Position numbers and translations under genes: made by a program
Shown here: piece after piece, positions 1-6,009 of the stretch
Layout of the letters: every line of letters begins with the position of its first letter
Numbering within the stretch: the stretch's first letter is position 1
Notes under the pieces: model-generated
The model's input: the letters and a program-made list of their open reading frames with translations, nothing else
The model's database searches: none
Told to the model about the DNA's origin: nothing
Assembly (NCBI GenBank): GCA_019416775.1
Contig: DXWR01000038.1
Location: forward strand, 1-9,094
Length of the DNA stretch: 9,094 nt
Source of the DNA: Oscillospiraceae bacterium
GTDB taxonomy: Bacteria > Bacillota > Clostridia > Oscillospirales > Ruminococcaceae
Reading direction: 5' to 3'

Positions 1-8
1 ATCCGAAA

Positions 9-24
9 TAGAACATATGTTCTA
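9..24. promoter_or_regulatory. Candidate LexA (SOS) operator
   Basis: The sequence TAGAACATATGTTCTA is a perfect 16-base palindrome. Its GAAC-N4-GTTC core matches the LexA/DinR box known from Bacillota (consensus CGAACRNRYGTTYC, inner part fully matched). It ends 24 bases before the start codon of the DUF4417-like gene, where a repressor could block a -10 element such as the TAATAA just downstream. Another palindrome-binding repressor, for example a phage-type one, remains possible. The window starts too close to show the -35 region or a gene on the other side. Confidence 0.65.
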
Positions 25-48
25 ATAAAACGATTTTCGGAGGTAACT

Positions 49-1440
49 ATGACGGAGGAAAACTACAATTACAGAACCAGCCCACTCTTTTTAAGAAATC
101 AATTCAAAGGTTCCGGCGAATTTAACATACCTGTTATTCCCAAAAGTGATTTTTCAGAGGAAGATCTTGAAAACTTACTTTTGATTGGCTTTGACCGGGC
201 AAAGAATGATCGCAAAAATCTAAACCGAATGGTTCATTTTTTTCTGTATGATTACAAATTCGAAAAAATTTGGCAGCACCCCGATGATTATGTGGATAAG
301 CTGAAAGATTACAAAGGCGTACTGTCCCCGGATTTCAGTATGTATCTGGAAATGAACCGAACCTTGCAGCTCTACAATACCTTCCGCAATCGCTGGTGCG
401 GAGCGTACCTAGCAAGTAAAGGAATCAAGGTCATTCCTACCATCAACTGGGGCAATGAGGATACCTTTGATTTTTGCTTCGAGGGAGTTCCCAAAGGGAG
501 CATTGTTGCGGTTTCCACCTACATGGTACAGGAACACAACAATCATGCCGATCAAAAGGATTTCTTTCTAAAAGGCTATGACGAAATGCTTCGGCGGATC
601 CAGCCTGCCAAAATTATCTGTTACAGTCAACCCTTTCCGGAAATGGAGGGAGAGATCATTCCGGTCGATTATGAGTTGAGCAGTTGGAAATATCAAAACA
701 AAAGTCAAGAAATCTTGCATACGCAACCGTCTCGTGGTATGATTGTAACAAAGACCATCCTGCAGCCGGATAAACTATTTCAAATTGCATGGAAGGGCTC
801 CGGCAGTGCCTATGGCGGTCAATGGAAACCAAAAAAGCCGGGAGATGAAAAATTCTTAGGACAACCAAATTCCATCCAGACCTTTTATGAAAATTACCGC
901 ATTGATGTAAAATACGGCGCAGACGGACGAGCCATTATGATGAGGCATTATACAAGTACTCCCAATCCAAAACATCATACTAACCCTCACGATCATATCA
1001 TCTTATGGGATCCAAACAGAGGAAACCCATTACCTCAGGGACCTATCAATTATCCCAACGGCGCTCCGGAATTCAAACACTATGTGAAGGAGGAATACAG
1101 CATGAATAAAACGTCAACAGTTCCGGAAGGAAATTCCTTAGAAGAGAATCGTTTCCAATCCATCAGCGAATTCAAATGGTGCGTCAACGATGGCGGCGAA
1201 GTAGTTTTTGAGTGGAAAGGAAACCATTATGGAATAGGGCATCCAAATAACAAAATTTTAATCAGCGCAAATTGCTATGAAAAAAACGGAAAATTTTACA
1301 ATGCCAATACCAATCAGGAATATACCGCAGAAGACGAATTGTGGGGCGACACAGCGGACGACATTCTGGAATTCAACGTCTCCGGCGACCGGCTCCGAGA
1401 CGTCATCACCCAGGTCACCGTCCTGGACCGCACCATCTAA
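49..1440 (+). CDS. DUF4417-like protein fused to a C-terminal small acidic partner domain
   Basis: Function unknown; 463 residues. The ATG follows GGAGG at 39-43 with 5 bases between. Residues 1 to about 225 resemble DUF4417, a family of unknown function found in Bacillota and phages: FKGSGEFNIPVI (19-30), HFFLYDYKFEKIW (63-75), VLSPDFSMYL (91-100) and VIPTINWGNEDTFDFCFEG (128-146). A second segment, about 249-345, starts with GSGSAYGGQWKPKKPGD and contains a dense His cluster (KHHTNPHDH, 308-316), with H300, D287 and R299 nearby. Residues 352-463 are homologous to the whole products of the next two genes. The join lies exactly at a ribosome binding site and ATG, so this may be a fusion of two once-separate genes or a deliberate two-product gene. 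No signal peptide or membrane segment is visible. It is AT-richer than the trmK operon. A likely LexA box upstream suggests induction by DNA damage. The DUF4417 call rests on memory of the family and is moderately sure; any enzymatic role is open. Confidence 0.75.
   Translation: MTEENYNYRTSPLFLRNQFKGSGEFNIPVIPKSDFSEEDLENLLLIGFDRAKNDRKNLNRMVHFFLYDYKFEKIWQHPDDYVDKLKDYKGVLSPDFSMYLEMNRTLQLYNTFRNRWCGAYLASKGIKVIPTINWGNEDTFDFCFEGVPKGSIVAVSTYMVQEHNNHADQKDFFLKGYDEMLRRIQPAKIICYSQPFPEMEGEIIPVDYELSSWKYQNKSQEILHTQPSRGMIVTKTILQPDKLFQIAWKGSGSAYGGQWKPKKPGDEKFLGQPNSIQTFYENYRIDVKYGADGRAIMMRHYTSTPNPKHHTNPHDHIILWDPNRGNPLPQGPINYPNGAPEFKHYVKEEYSMNKTSTVPEGNSLEENRFQSISEFKWCVNDGGEVVFEWKGNHYGIGHPNNKILISANCYEKNGKFYNANTNQEYTAEDELWGDTADDILEFNVSGDRLRDVITQVTVLDRTI
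1102..1440 (+). CDS. Possible internally initiated small acidic protein, copy 1
   Basis: This reading is nested in frame in the preceding gene (its residues 352-463) and would give a free 112-residue protein. A near-perfect Shine-Dalgarno sequence (GAAGGAGG, 1086-1093) sits 8 bases before ATG 1102. The same leader, with a weaker SD (AGAAGGA), precedes the stand-alone copy at 1509: both share GAATACAGCATGAATAAAAC. The protein matches copies 2 and 3 end to end, with conserved FKWCVNDGGEV, FEWKG, LWGDTAD and LRDV-TQ. Whether it is made separately, only as a fusion tail, or both cannot be decided from sequence. Function unknown. Confidence 0.5.
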   Translation: MNKTSTVPEGNSLEENRFQSISEFKWCVNDGGEVVFEWKGNHYGIGHPNNKILISANCYEKNGKFYNANTNQEYTAEDELWGDTADDILEFNVSGDRLRDVITQVTVLDRTI

Positions 1441-1508
1441 AACGCAGCACAATCCCCTCCGCCGCTCCAACAACACTCACGAATTCATAGGTAAAGAAGG
1501 AATACAGC

Positions 1509-1850
1509 ATGAATAAAACGCCAACAGTCCCGGAAGGAACTTCTTTTGAAGAGGATCGTTTCAAATCTATCAGCGAATTCAAATGGTGCGTCAACGATGG
1601 CGGCGAAGTAGAATTCGAATGGAAAGGAAAAGCTTATTCCATTACCCATCCAGAGGGAAGAATCAACATCGGAGAAGGCTGTTATCAAAAAGGCGGGAAG
1701 TATTATAATGTGATCAGCCATACTGAATATACTCCCGGTGATGGTGACTTGTGGGGCGATACCGCCGATGAAATTCTCGAATACAATATGAATGGCGATA
1801 AACTTCGAGATGTAGTTACCCAGATTAAGGTATGGTCTCGATCCATTTAA
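1509..1850 (+). CDS. Small acidic paralogue, copy 2
   Basis: 113 residues, no recognised function. The ATG follows AGAAGGA (1495-1501) and begins MNKTPTVPEG, nearly the same as the internal start of copy 1 (MNKTSTVPEG). The order of conserved pieces is SISEFKWCVNDGGEVEFEWKG (a helix then a beta hairpin is likely), a diverged middle (YSITHPEGRINIGEGCY), DLWGDTADEILEY and LRDVVTQ near the end. It is acidic, has no membrane segment, and is probably cytoplasmic. Its 3' half uses AT-rich codons and is clearly diverged from copies 1 and 3, so it looks like the oldest or least converted copy. It lies 68 bases after the fusion gene and 78 before copy 3, with no terminator seen between, so one transcript is likely. 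Confidence 0.8.
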   Translation: MNKTPTVPEGTSFEEDRFKSISEFKWCVNDGGEVEFEWKGKAYSITHPEGRINIGEGCYQKGGKYYNVISHTEYTPGDGDLWGDTADEILEYNMNGDKLRDVVTQIKVWSRSI

Positions 1851-1928
1851 AGTGCAGAGAGTAACCGTTCGCATGAAATCGAATTGAATGGAGCTATTGC
1901 TGAATTCAATTTCCGAAGGAGACATCAT

Positions 1929-2264
1929 ATGGCCGATTGCAATTTAGATCGATGCAATTCCCTGGAAGAGGACCATTTCGAATCCATCAGTGAATTCAAA
2001 TGGTGTGTCAACGATGGCGGCGAAGTAGAATTCGAATGGAAAGGAAATCAGTATACCATTTGTCATCCAGAAGGTCGAATTAATATTGGAGCAGCTTGTT
2101 ACAAAAAAGACGGAAAATTTTACAATGCCAACACCAATCAGGAATATACCGCAGAAGACGAATTGTGGGGCGACACAGCGGACGACATTCTGGAATTCAA
2201 CGTCTCCGGCGACCGACTCCGAGACGTCATCACCCAGGTCACCGTCCTGGATCGCACCATTTGA
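1929..2264 (+). CDS. Small acidic paralogue, copy 3
   Basis: 111 residues, no recognised function. I start it at ATG 1929, which follows GAAGGAG (1915-1921) by 7 bases; an upstream in-frame ATG at 1884 has no comparable ribosome binding site and adds residues not shared with the other copies. The N-terminus (MADCNLDRCNSLEED) differs from copies 1 and 2, and from SISEFKWCVNDGGEVEFEWKG onward it matches them. Its last 52 residues differ from those of copy 1 at one position only (KDG for KNG). About two acidic residues occur for each basic one. It is the last gene of the cassette and ends about 70 bases before a clear hairpin terminator. The order of a large gene followed by repeated small acidic ones recalls immunity gene arrays, but that is inference. 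Confidence 0.8.
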   Translation: MADCNLDRCNSLEEDHFESISEFKWCVNDGGEVEFEWKGNQYTICHPEGRINIGAACYKKDGKFYNANTNQEYTAEDELWGDTADDILEFNVSGDRLRDVITQVTVLDRTI

Positions 2265-2333
2265 ACTGCTTGTTTTCTGCAAAAAAGCCGTCCCCCATTC
2301 AAACGTTTTTCTTACAGACTGCTGCATTCATGG

Positions 2334-2368
2334 AAAAGCCCGTGGTACAACCATGGGTTTTTCTTTTT
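2334..2368 (+). terminator. Rho-independent terminator of the accessory cassette
   Basis: A 12-base-pair stem with two G-U pairs forms between 2334-2345 (AAAAGCCCGTGG) and 2351-2362 (CCATGGGTTTTT), with a 5-base loop and the T-rich tail TTTTTCTTTTT. It separates the cassette from the trmK operon. Confidence 0.85.
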
Positions 2369-2374
2369 CTTTCG

Positions 2375-2403
2375 TTGCACCCCCCAAAAATCTATGCTAC
2401 AAT
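2375..2403 (+). promoter_or_regulatory. Sigma-A type promoter of the trmK operon
   Basis: A -35 element TTGCAC (2375-2380) and a -10 element TACAAT (2398-2403) are separated by exactly 17 bases. TG at 2395-2396 gives an extended -10. It lies just after the terminator and 33 bases before the trmK start codon, so the operon has its own vegetative promoter. Confidence 0.75.
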
Positions 2404-2436
2404 ATTACCATCACCAACAAAGAAAGGAGCTGCTTC

Positions 2437-3135
2437 ATGGATTTGCTGGATGCCCGGCTTCGATGCTGCGCCGGCTATGTGCGCCCCGGCACAGCATTGT
2501 GCGACGTGGGGTGCGACCACGGTTACCTGCCCTGCCAACTGGCGCTGGAGGGAAAAATCCGCTTCGGTTTAGCCTGCGACGTCAATCCCGCACCCTTGGA
2601 CTCCGCCCGGCGGACCATCGCCCGCACCGGCACCGAAAAGATTGTCTCCACCCGGCTCAGCGATGGACTGAGCGCCGTTCAACCGGAAGAAGCCCGGGAC
2701 ATCGTCATTGCCGGTATGGGAGGAGAATTGATCCTCTCCATTTTGCTGGGAGTCTCCTGGGTGAAAGAGCGGGGACGGCGGTTGATTTTGCAGCCCATGA
2801 CCAAAGCCGACCTGCTGCGCCAGGGACTTTGCCGGGAAGGATTCCGGATCTTGGAGGAATCTGCCGTGATGGACGGCAACCGGTGTTACGCCATTTTGCT
2901 GGCGGAGTACGACGGACAAATGCGGGATTGTTCTTCCCTGTACGCCGTCACCGGTGAAATGAAGGACGACGCTTACCTGGCCTTCCAGCAGCAGCGCTGC
3001 CAGCGAAAAGCCCAAGGTCTAGCCCAAGGCAAAGATCCTGAAGCAGAAGCCGTTTTGCAGCTGGCAGAGCAGATCCAGCAACGGCGAAACGCCTTGAAAG
3101 GGGAAAAAACAGATGAACGCAAAACAAATTTATGA
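2437..3135 (+). CDS. trmK: tRNA (adenine(22)-N1)-methyltransferase
   Basis: TrmK transfers a methyl group from S-adenosylmethionine to N1 of A22 in the tRNA D-loop, in the cytoplasm. The start at 2437 follows AAAGGAG (2423-2429) and gives 232 residues, the usual family length; the open frame extends further upstream only through non-homologous sequence. Motif I of the Rossmann methyltransferase fold is at residues 22-29 (CDVGCDHG), the family signature IAGMGGELI is at 91-99, LQPMTKADLLRQGL is at 118-131, and a helical C-terminal region runs from about 175 to 225 (Gln/Lys/Glu-rich, coiled-coil-like). It is the first gene of a three-gene operon and its end overlaps the Nif3-family gene by 23 bases. 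This pairing is common in Bacillota (yqfN-yqfO in Bacillus). Confidence 0.93.
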   Translation: MDLLDARLRCCAGYVRPGTALCDVGCDHGYLPCQLALEGKIRFGLACDVNPAPLDSARRTIARTGTEKIVSTRLSDGLSAVQPEEARDIVIAGMGGELILSILLGVSWVKERGRRLILQPMTKADLLRQGLCREGFRILEESAVMDGNRCYAILLAEYDGQMRDCSSLYAVTGEMKDDAYLAFQQQRCQRKAQGLAQGKDPEAEAVLQLAEQIQQRRNALKGEKTDERKTNL

Positions 3136-3862
3136 TGCCATTGGGCAGGTGGCACCCTTCGACTGTGCGGAAAGCTGGGATAACCCCGGCCTGCTGGTGG
3201 GCAGCCCCCAGGCAGAAGCAGATCCCCTGGGACTGGCGTTGGACATCACCCCTCAGGTATTGGCGGCGGCAAAAGAAAAAGGAATTCAAACCATCCTCAC
3301 CCACCATCCGGTGATCTTTCACCCCTTAAAGCAGGTGCGGCAGGACAGCCCGGTGTTCCAGTTAATCCAAAGCGGCATCACTGTCATCAGCGCCCACACC
3401 AACCTGGACCGTTCCCCTCAGCTGGGCACCAACCGGGTTTTGGCGGAGCGATTGGGCCTTTGGAACGGTTCCCTGTCCCCGGAATTGGAGGAGATGGGGG
3501 TTTTGGGGGAACTTCCTCCCTGCCCTGCCCCGGAGCTGGCCAAAAAAGTAAAAACTGCGCTGGGCTGCGCTTCGGTGAACTTCTACGACGCAGCCATCCC
3601 CTGTCACCGGGTGGCCGTGATTGCCGGAAGCGGCGGAAGCTTGCTGGAACAGGCTGCGGCAGCAGGAGCCGACACCCTCATTACCGGAGACGTGAAACAG
3701 GATGTATTCGTCTCCGCCCAATGGCTGGGGATGAACCTGCTGGAAGTCAGCCACTTTGATCTGGAAAACCCGGTGTTTTCCAAACTGGGGCCTTGGCTGG
3801 AAGAGACGTTAGGAATCCACACCTGCCTGCTCAGCCCCCAAAATCCGGTGCAATGGATTTAA
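3113..3862 (+). CDS. Nif3-like dinuclear metal center protein (YbgI/YqfO family)
   Basis: A member of the NIF3 family, annotated in databases as Nif3-like or as GTP cyclohydrolase I type 2 homologue; its true reaction is not settled. The ATG at 3113 follows AAAGGGG (3097-3103) and lies inside the end of trmK, so translation is probably coupled. At 249 residues it is the short form like E. coli YbgI (about 247) and lacks the central insertion of Bacillus YqfO (about 370). Expected metal ligands are present: H64 and H65 (THHPVIFHP), D99 (SAHTNLD), and H214 with E218 (EVSHFDLE). Other signatures are AESWDNPGLLVG (19-30) and ITGDVKQD (190-197). It is probably cytoplasmic and forms oligomeric rings in studied members. 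Its steady position behind trmK suggests a linked but unproven role. Confidence 0.92.
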   Translation: MNAKQIYDAIGQVAPFDCAESWDNPGLLVGSPQAEADPLGLALDITPQVLAAAKEKGIQTILTHHPVIFHPLKQVRQDSPVFQLIQSGITVISAHTNLDRSPQLGTNRVLAERLGLWNGSLSPELEEMGVLGELPPCPAPELAKKVKTALGCASVNFYDAAIPCHRVAVIAGSGGSLLEQAAAAGADTLITGDVKQDVFVSAQWLGMNLLEVSHFDLENPVFSKLGPWLEETLGIHTCLLSPQNPVQWI

Positions 3863-3889
3863 TTTCACACAATTAGGAGTCACATACCT

Positions 3890-5656
3890 ATGGCATTAGA
3901 CGGCATTTATCTCTACGCATTGGCCCGGCAGATTGGTCGAGAGGCTTTAAACAGCCGAGTAGAAAAAATTCATCAACCCTCCAAAGAAGAAATTATCATC
4001 TGGCTGCGCAGCCCTGCCGGGCGGTACCGGCTGCTTTGCTGCGCCAATCCCAGTGCGCCCCGGGTGCAGCTCACCGGCTTGAATCCGGAAAACCCCAAAA
4101 TCCCGCCCCAATTCTGCACTTTGCTGCGCAAGCATCTCTCCACCGGCAAATTGGTAGGGGTGCGCCAGGAGGGGTTGGACCGGGTGCTTCACCTGGACTT
4201 CGAAGCCATCAACGAGCTGGGAGATGTGGTCACCCTGACCCTCACCATGGAGATCATGGGGCGGCACTCCAACTTAATTTTAGTCAATCAGGAAGGCAAG
4301 GTATTGGACGCCATCCGCCGGGTCGGGGAAGAGCAGAGCAGTGTGCGGCTGCTGCTTCCCGGCGTCACCTACCGCCCTGCCCCAGCCCAGCACAAATTAA
4401 ACCCCTTTACCGCTTCGCCGGATGAAGGGAAAGCCGCCTTCTCCGCTTTGCCGGATATGGCTTTTTCCAAAGCCATTTTACAGGTTTACCAAGGTATCTC
4501 CCCTCTCCTCAGCCGGGAACTGGCAGAATATGCCTGCAACGGGGCGGAACTGAACAAAAGCCAGATCTCCGATTACCGCTACCAACGCTTATTTGACCGG
4601 CTGGCAGAATTGAAGGCCCAGATCGATTCCGACTCCGCCGCCTACACCATGGTGCTGGAAAACGGACGTCCCCGGGAATTTTCGGTGTGCCCCTTAGAGC
4701 AGTACCGCAGCGCATTGGAAAGCCGTCAGTTTTCCAATCCCAGCAGCCTGTTGGACGGCTTTTACTCCCAACGGGACCTGCAGCTCCGCATGGCCCAAAA
4801 GGGACAGGATCTGCTCCGGGTGCTCACCAGCGCATCTCAGCGGGCTCAGCGGAAATTGGATCACCGGCAGCAGGAACTTCAACGTTCCCTGGACCGGCAG
4901 CGGTACCAGCAGTTGGGAGATTTGATCCAAGCCAACCTGTACCAAATCAAAAAGGGAGATACCCAAACCACCGTCACCGACTACTTCGACCCGGAGCAGA
5001 AACCGGTGACCATCTCCCTGGATCCTGCCTTATCCCCGGCGCAGAATGCCCAGAAGTATTACAAAGAATACCGCAAAGCCAAAACTGCCCGGGAACTGTT
5101 GGGCGGGCTGATCCAGCAGAACCAGGATGAAATCGTTTATCTGGACACCATCTTTGACGAACTGGCCCGGGCCAGCCGGGAAAGCGACCTGAACGCCATC
5201 CGGGAAGAGTTGGAGCAGCAGGGTTATCTGCGGAAAGCTCGCCGGAAATTAAAACCGGACAAGCCTCTGCCGCCTATGGAATTTGTCACTGACGACGGCT
5301 TTACGGTGCTCTGCGGGCGGAACAACAAACAGAACGACCAGCTCACCCTGAAAACCGCCCGAAATTATGATGTGTGGTTCCACACCAAGGACATCCCCGG
5401 CAGCCACGTGATCTTACAGTCCCAAGGGGAGGACCGGCCCATTCCGGAACGCTCCATCCTCCAGGCCGCCACCATTGCCGCCACCCATTCCCGGGGACAG
5501 GATTCCAATCAGGTGCCGGTGGACTACACCTTGATCAAATACGTGAAAAAGCCAAACGGCGCCCGGCCGGGGATGGTGATCTTCACCCACAACAAAACCC
5601 TCTATGTGGCTCCGGACTTGGCCCTCTGCGAAAAATTAGCCAAAGAAGCAAAGTAA
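3890..5656 (+). CDS. rqcH: Ribosome quality control factor RqcH (NEMF/Rqc2 family)
   Basis: RqcH binds 50S subunits that carry a stalled peptidyl-tRNA and directs addition of C-terminal alanine tails that mark the chain for proteolysis. Older annotations call it fibronectin-binding protein A (FbpA). The ATG follows AGGAG (3875-3879). The 588 residues show the NFACT-N domain (about 1-210) with D97 and R98 in GLDRVLHLDF, the same numbers as the pair needed for tailing in Bacillus RqcH, and EIMGRHSNLI (121-130). A helix-hairpin-helix-like stretch follows at about 200-230, then a long coiled-coil region rich in Gln and Arg (about 295-350 and 385-450), with LSPAQNAQKYYKEYRKAK (381-398) between its arms. 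The NFACT-R domain is at about 463-575 (DVWFHTKDIPGSHVIL, 494-509). There is no signal peptide, against a surface adhesin role. It follows the Nif3-family gene by 27 bases and is last in its operon. Confidence 0.95.
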   Translation: MALDGIYLYALARQIGREALNSRVEKIHQPSKEEIIIWLRSPAGRYRLLCCANPSAPRVQLTGLNPENPKIPPQFCTLLRKHLSTGKLVGVRQEGLDRVLHLDFEAINELGDVVTLTLTMEIMGRHSNLILVNQEGKVLDAIRRVGEEQSSVRLLLPGVTYRPAPAQHKLNPFTASPDEGKAAFSALPDMAFSKAILQVYQGISPLLSRELAEYACNGAELNKSQISDYRYQRLFDRLAELKAQIDSDSAAYTMVLENGRPREFSVCPLEQYRSALESRQFSNPSSLLDGFYSQRDLQLRMAQKGQDLLRVLTSASQRAQRKLDHRQQELQRSLDRQRYQQLGDLIQANLYQIKKGDTQTTVTDYFDPEQKPVTISLDPALSPAQNAQKYYKEYRKAKTARELLGGLIQQNQDEIVYLDTIFDELARASRESDLNAIREELEQQGYLRKARRKLKPDKPLPPMEFVTDDGFTVLCGRNNKQNDQLTLKTARNYDVWFHTKDIPGSHVILQSQGEDRPIPERSILQAATIAATHSRGQDSNQVPVDYTLIKYVKKPNGARPGMVIFTHNKTLYVAPDLALCEKLAKEAK

Positions 5657-5661
5657 ACACC

Positions 5662-5695
5662 ATGCCTCGATCTGAAAACAGGATCGGGGCATTTT
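5662..5695 (+). terminator. Rho-independent terminator after rqcH
   Basis: An 11-base-pair stem with one G-U pair forms between 5662-5672 (ATGCCTCGATC) and 5682-5692 (GATCGGGGCAT), with a 9-base loop, followed by TTTTGCTT. It starts 6 bases after the rqcH stop codon. Confidence 0.8.
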
Positions 5696-5707
5696 GCTTG
5701 CAGAGAC

Positions 5708-5750
5708 AAAAAGAAAGCGGCAGCTTCCGAAGAAACCACCGCTTCCTTTT
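5708..5750 (-). terminator. Long UUCG-capped terminator of the feo operon
   Basis: Read on the minus strand, bases 5750-5732 pair with 5727-5709 in an unbroken 19-base-pair stem (15 Watson-Crick and 4 G-U pairs). It is closed by a C(UUCG)G tetraloop and ends in TTTCTTTTTG. The A-run on the far side gives TTTT on the plus strand, so it may also stop readthrough from rqcH. It lies 28 bases past the stop codon of the Cys-rich gene. Confidence 0.85.
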
Positions 5751-5777
5751 ATGAATTGAGGAAAAGCAGGACAAACT

Positions 5778-5978
5778 CTATTTTGCTTTGGTCACACTGT
5801 GACAGCCGCTGCAACCGGCACAGTTGCCGCTGCAGCCAGAGGAGACGCCACCCTTTTGTTTTCCGGAGCAGGCACTGCATCCAACGCAGCCGCCCCGGCG
5901 GGTGGTCTTCACCATATACCACACAGCAAGGCCCAGCAGGGCTGCTAAAATTACCGAAATGATAATGGTTGCAATCAT
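5778..5978 (-). CDS. FeoB-associated Cys-rich membrane protein
   Basis: A 66-residue peptide of the FeoB-associated Cys-rich family (Pfam PF12669 type), whose exact role is not known; a part in passing or sensing iron at the FeoB exit is usually supposed. I start at ATG 5978, which follows AAAGGAGG (5987-5994) by 8 bases; an upstream TTG at 5999 overlaps that site and is unlikely. Residues 2-22 are one hydrophobic membrane helix, followed by KTTRR, which by the positive-inside rule puts the C-terminal part in the cytoplasm. That tail has seven Cys (31, 34, 37, 49, 53, 56, 59) in CxxCxxC and CxxxCxxCxxC arrangements among Gly and Ser. It sits 31 bases after feoB and is the last gene of the operon. 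Confidence 0.9.
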   Translation of the reverse strand: MIATIIISVILAALLGLAVWYMVKTTRRGGCVGCSACSGKQKGGVSSGCSGNCAGCSGCHSVTKAK

Positions 5979-6009
5979 GATTGTCGCCTCCTTTGGCAAA
6001 AATTATTTC

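Larger units (their letters stand above)
1102..2264 (+). repeat. Three diverged tandem copies of a small gene (339, 342 and 336 bases)
   Basis: The units are 1102-1440, 1509-1850 and 1929-2264. The block encoding FKWCVNDGGEV is almost unchanged in all three. Copies 1 and 3 differ at only 6 of 161 aligned bases over 1280-1440 versus 2104-2264, while copy 2 is diverged there. Conversely, copies 1 and 2 share their ribosome binding site, start and first codons, which copy 3 lacks. This patchwork suggests duplication followed by gene conversion. Confidence 0.85.

Noticed and set aside
1884..1928. Upstream in-frame ATG for copy 3
   Set aside because: There is no ribosome binding site in front of it, and the added 15 residues are not shared by the other copies; ATG 1929 has GAAGGAG.
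1102..2264. CRISPR or other non-coding repeat array
   Set aside because: The units are about 340 bases, diverge mainly as coding sequences do, and keep reading frame; there are no short regular repeats with spacers.
2086..2436. Upstream extension of the trmK frame into copy 3
   Set aside because: The extra 117 codons overlap copy 3 and run through the terminator and promoter; the ATG at 2437 has a good ribosome binding site and matches the family N-terminus.
3863..3889. Separate promoter for rqcH in the 27-base gap
   Set aside because: The gap is too short, and no convincing -35/-10 pair is seen.
3890..5656. Surface fibronectin-binding adhesin, from the old family name FbpA
   Set aside because: There is no signal peptide or wall anchor. 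Domain order and the D97-R98 pair fit RqcH.
5798..5812. CSGCH near the end of the Cys-rich peptide, which matches the CxxCH heme c attachment motif
   Set aside because: The tail is Cys-dense, so CxxCH can arise by chance. The predicted topology is cytoplasmic, where heme c is not attached, and there is no secretion signal beyond the single helix.
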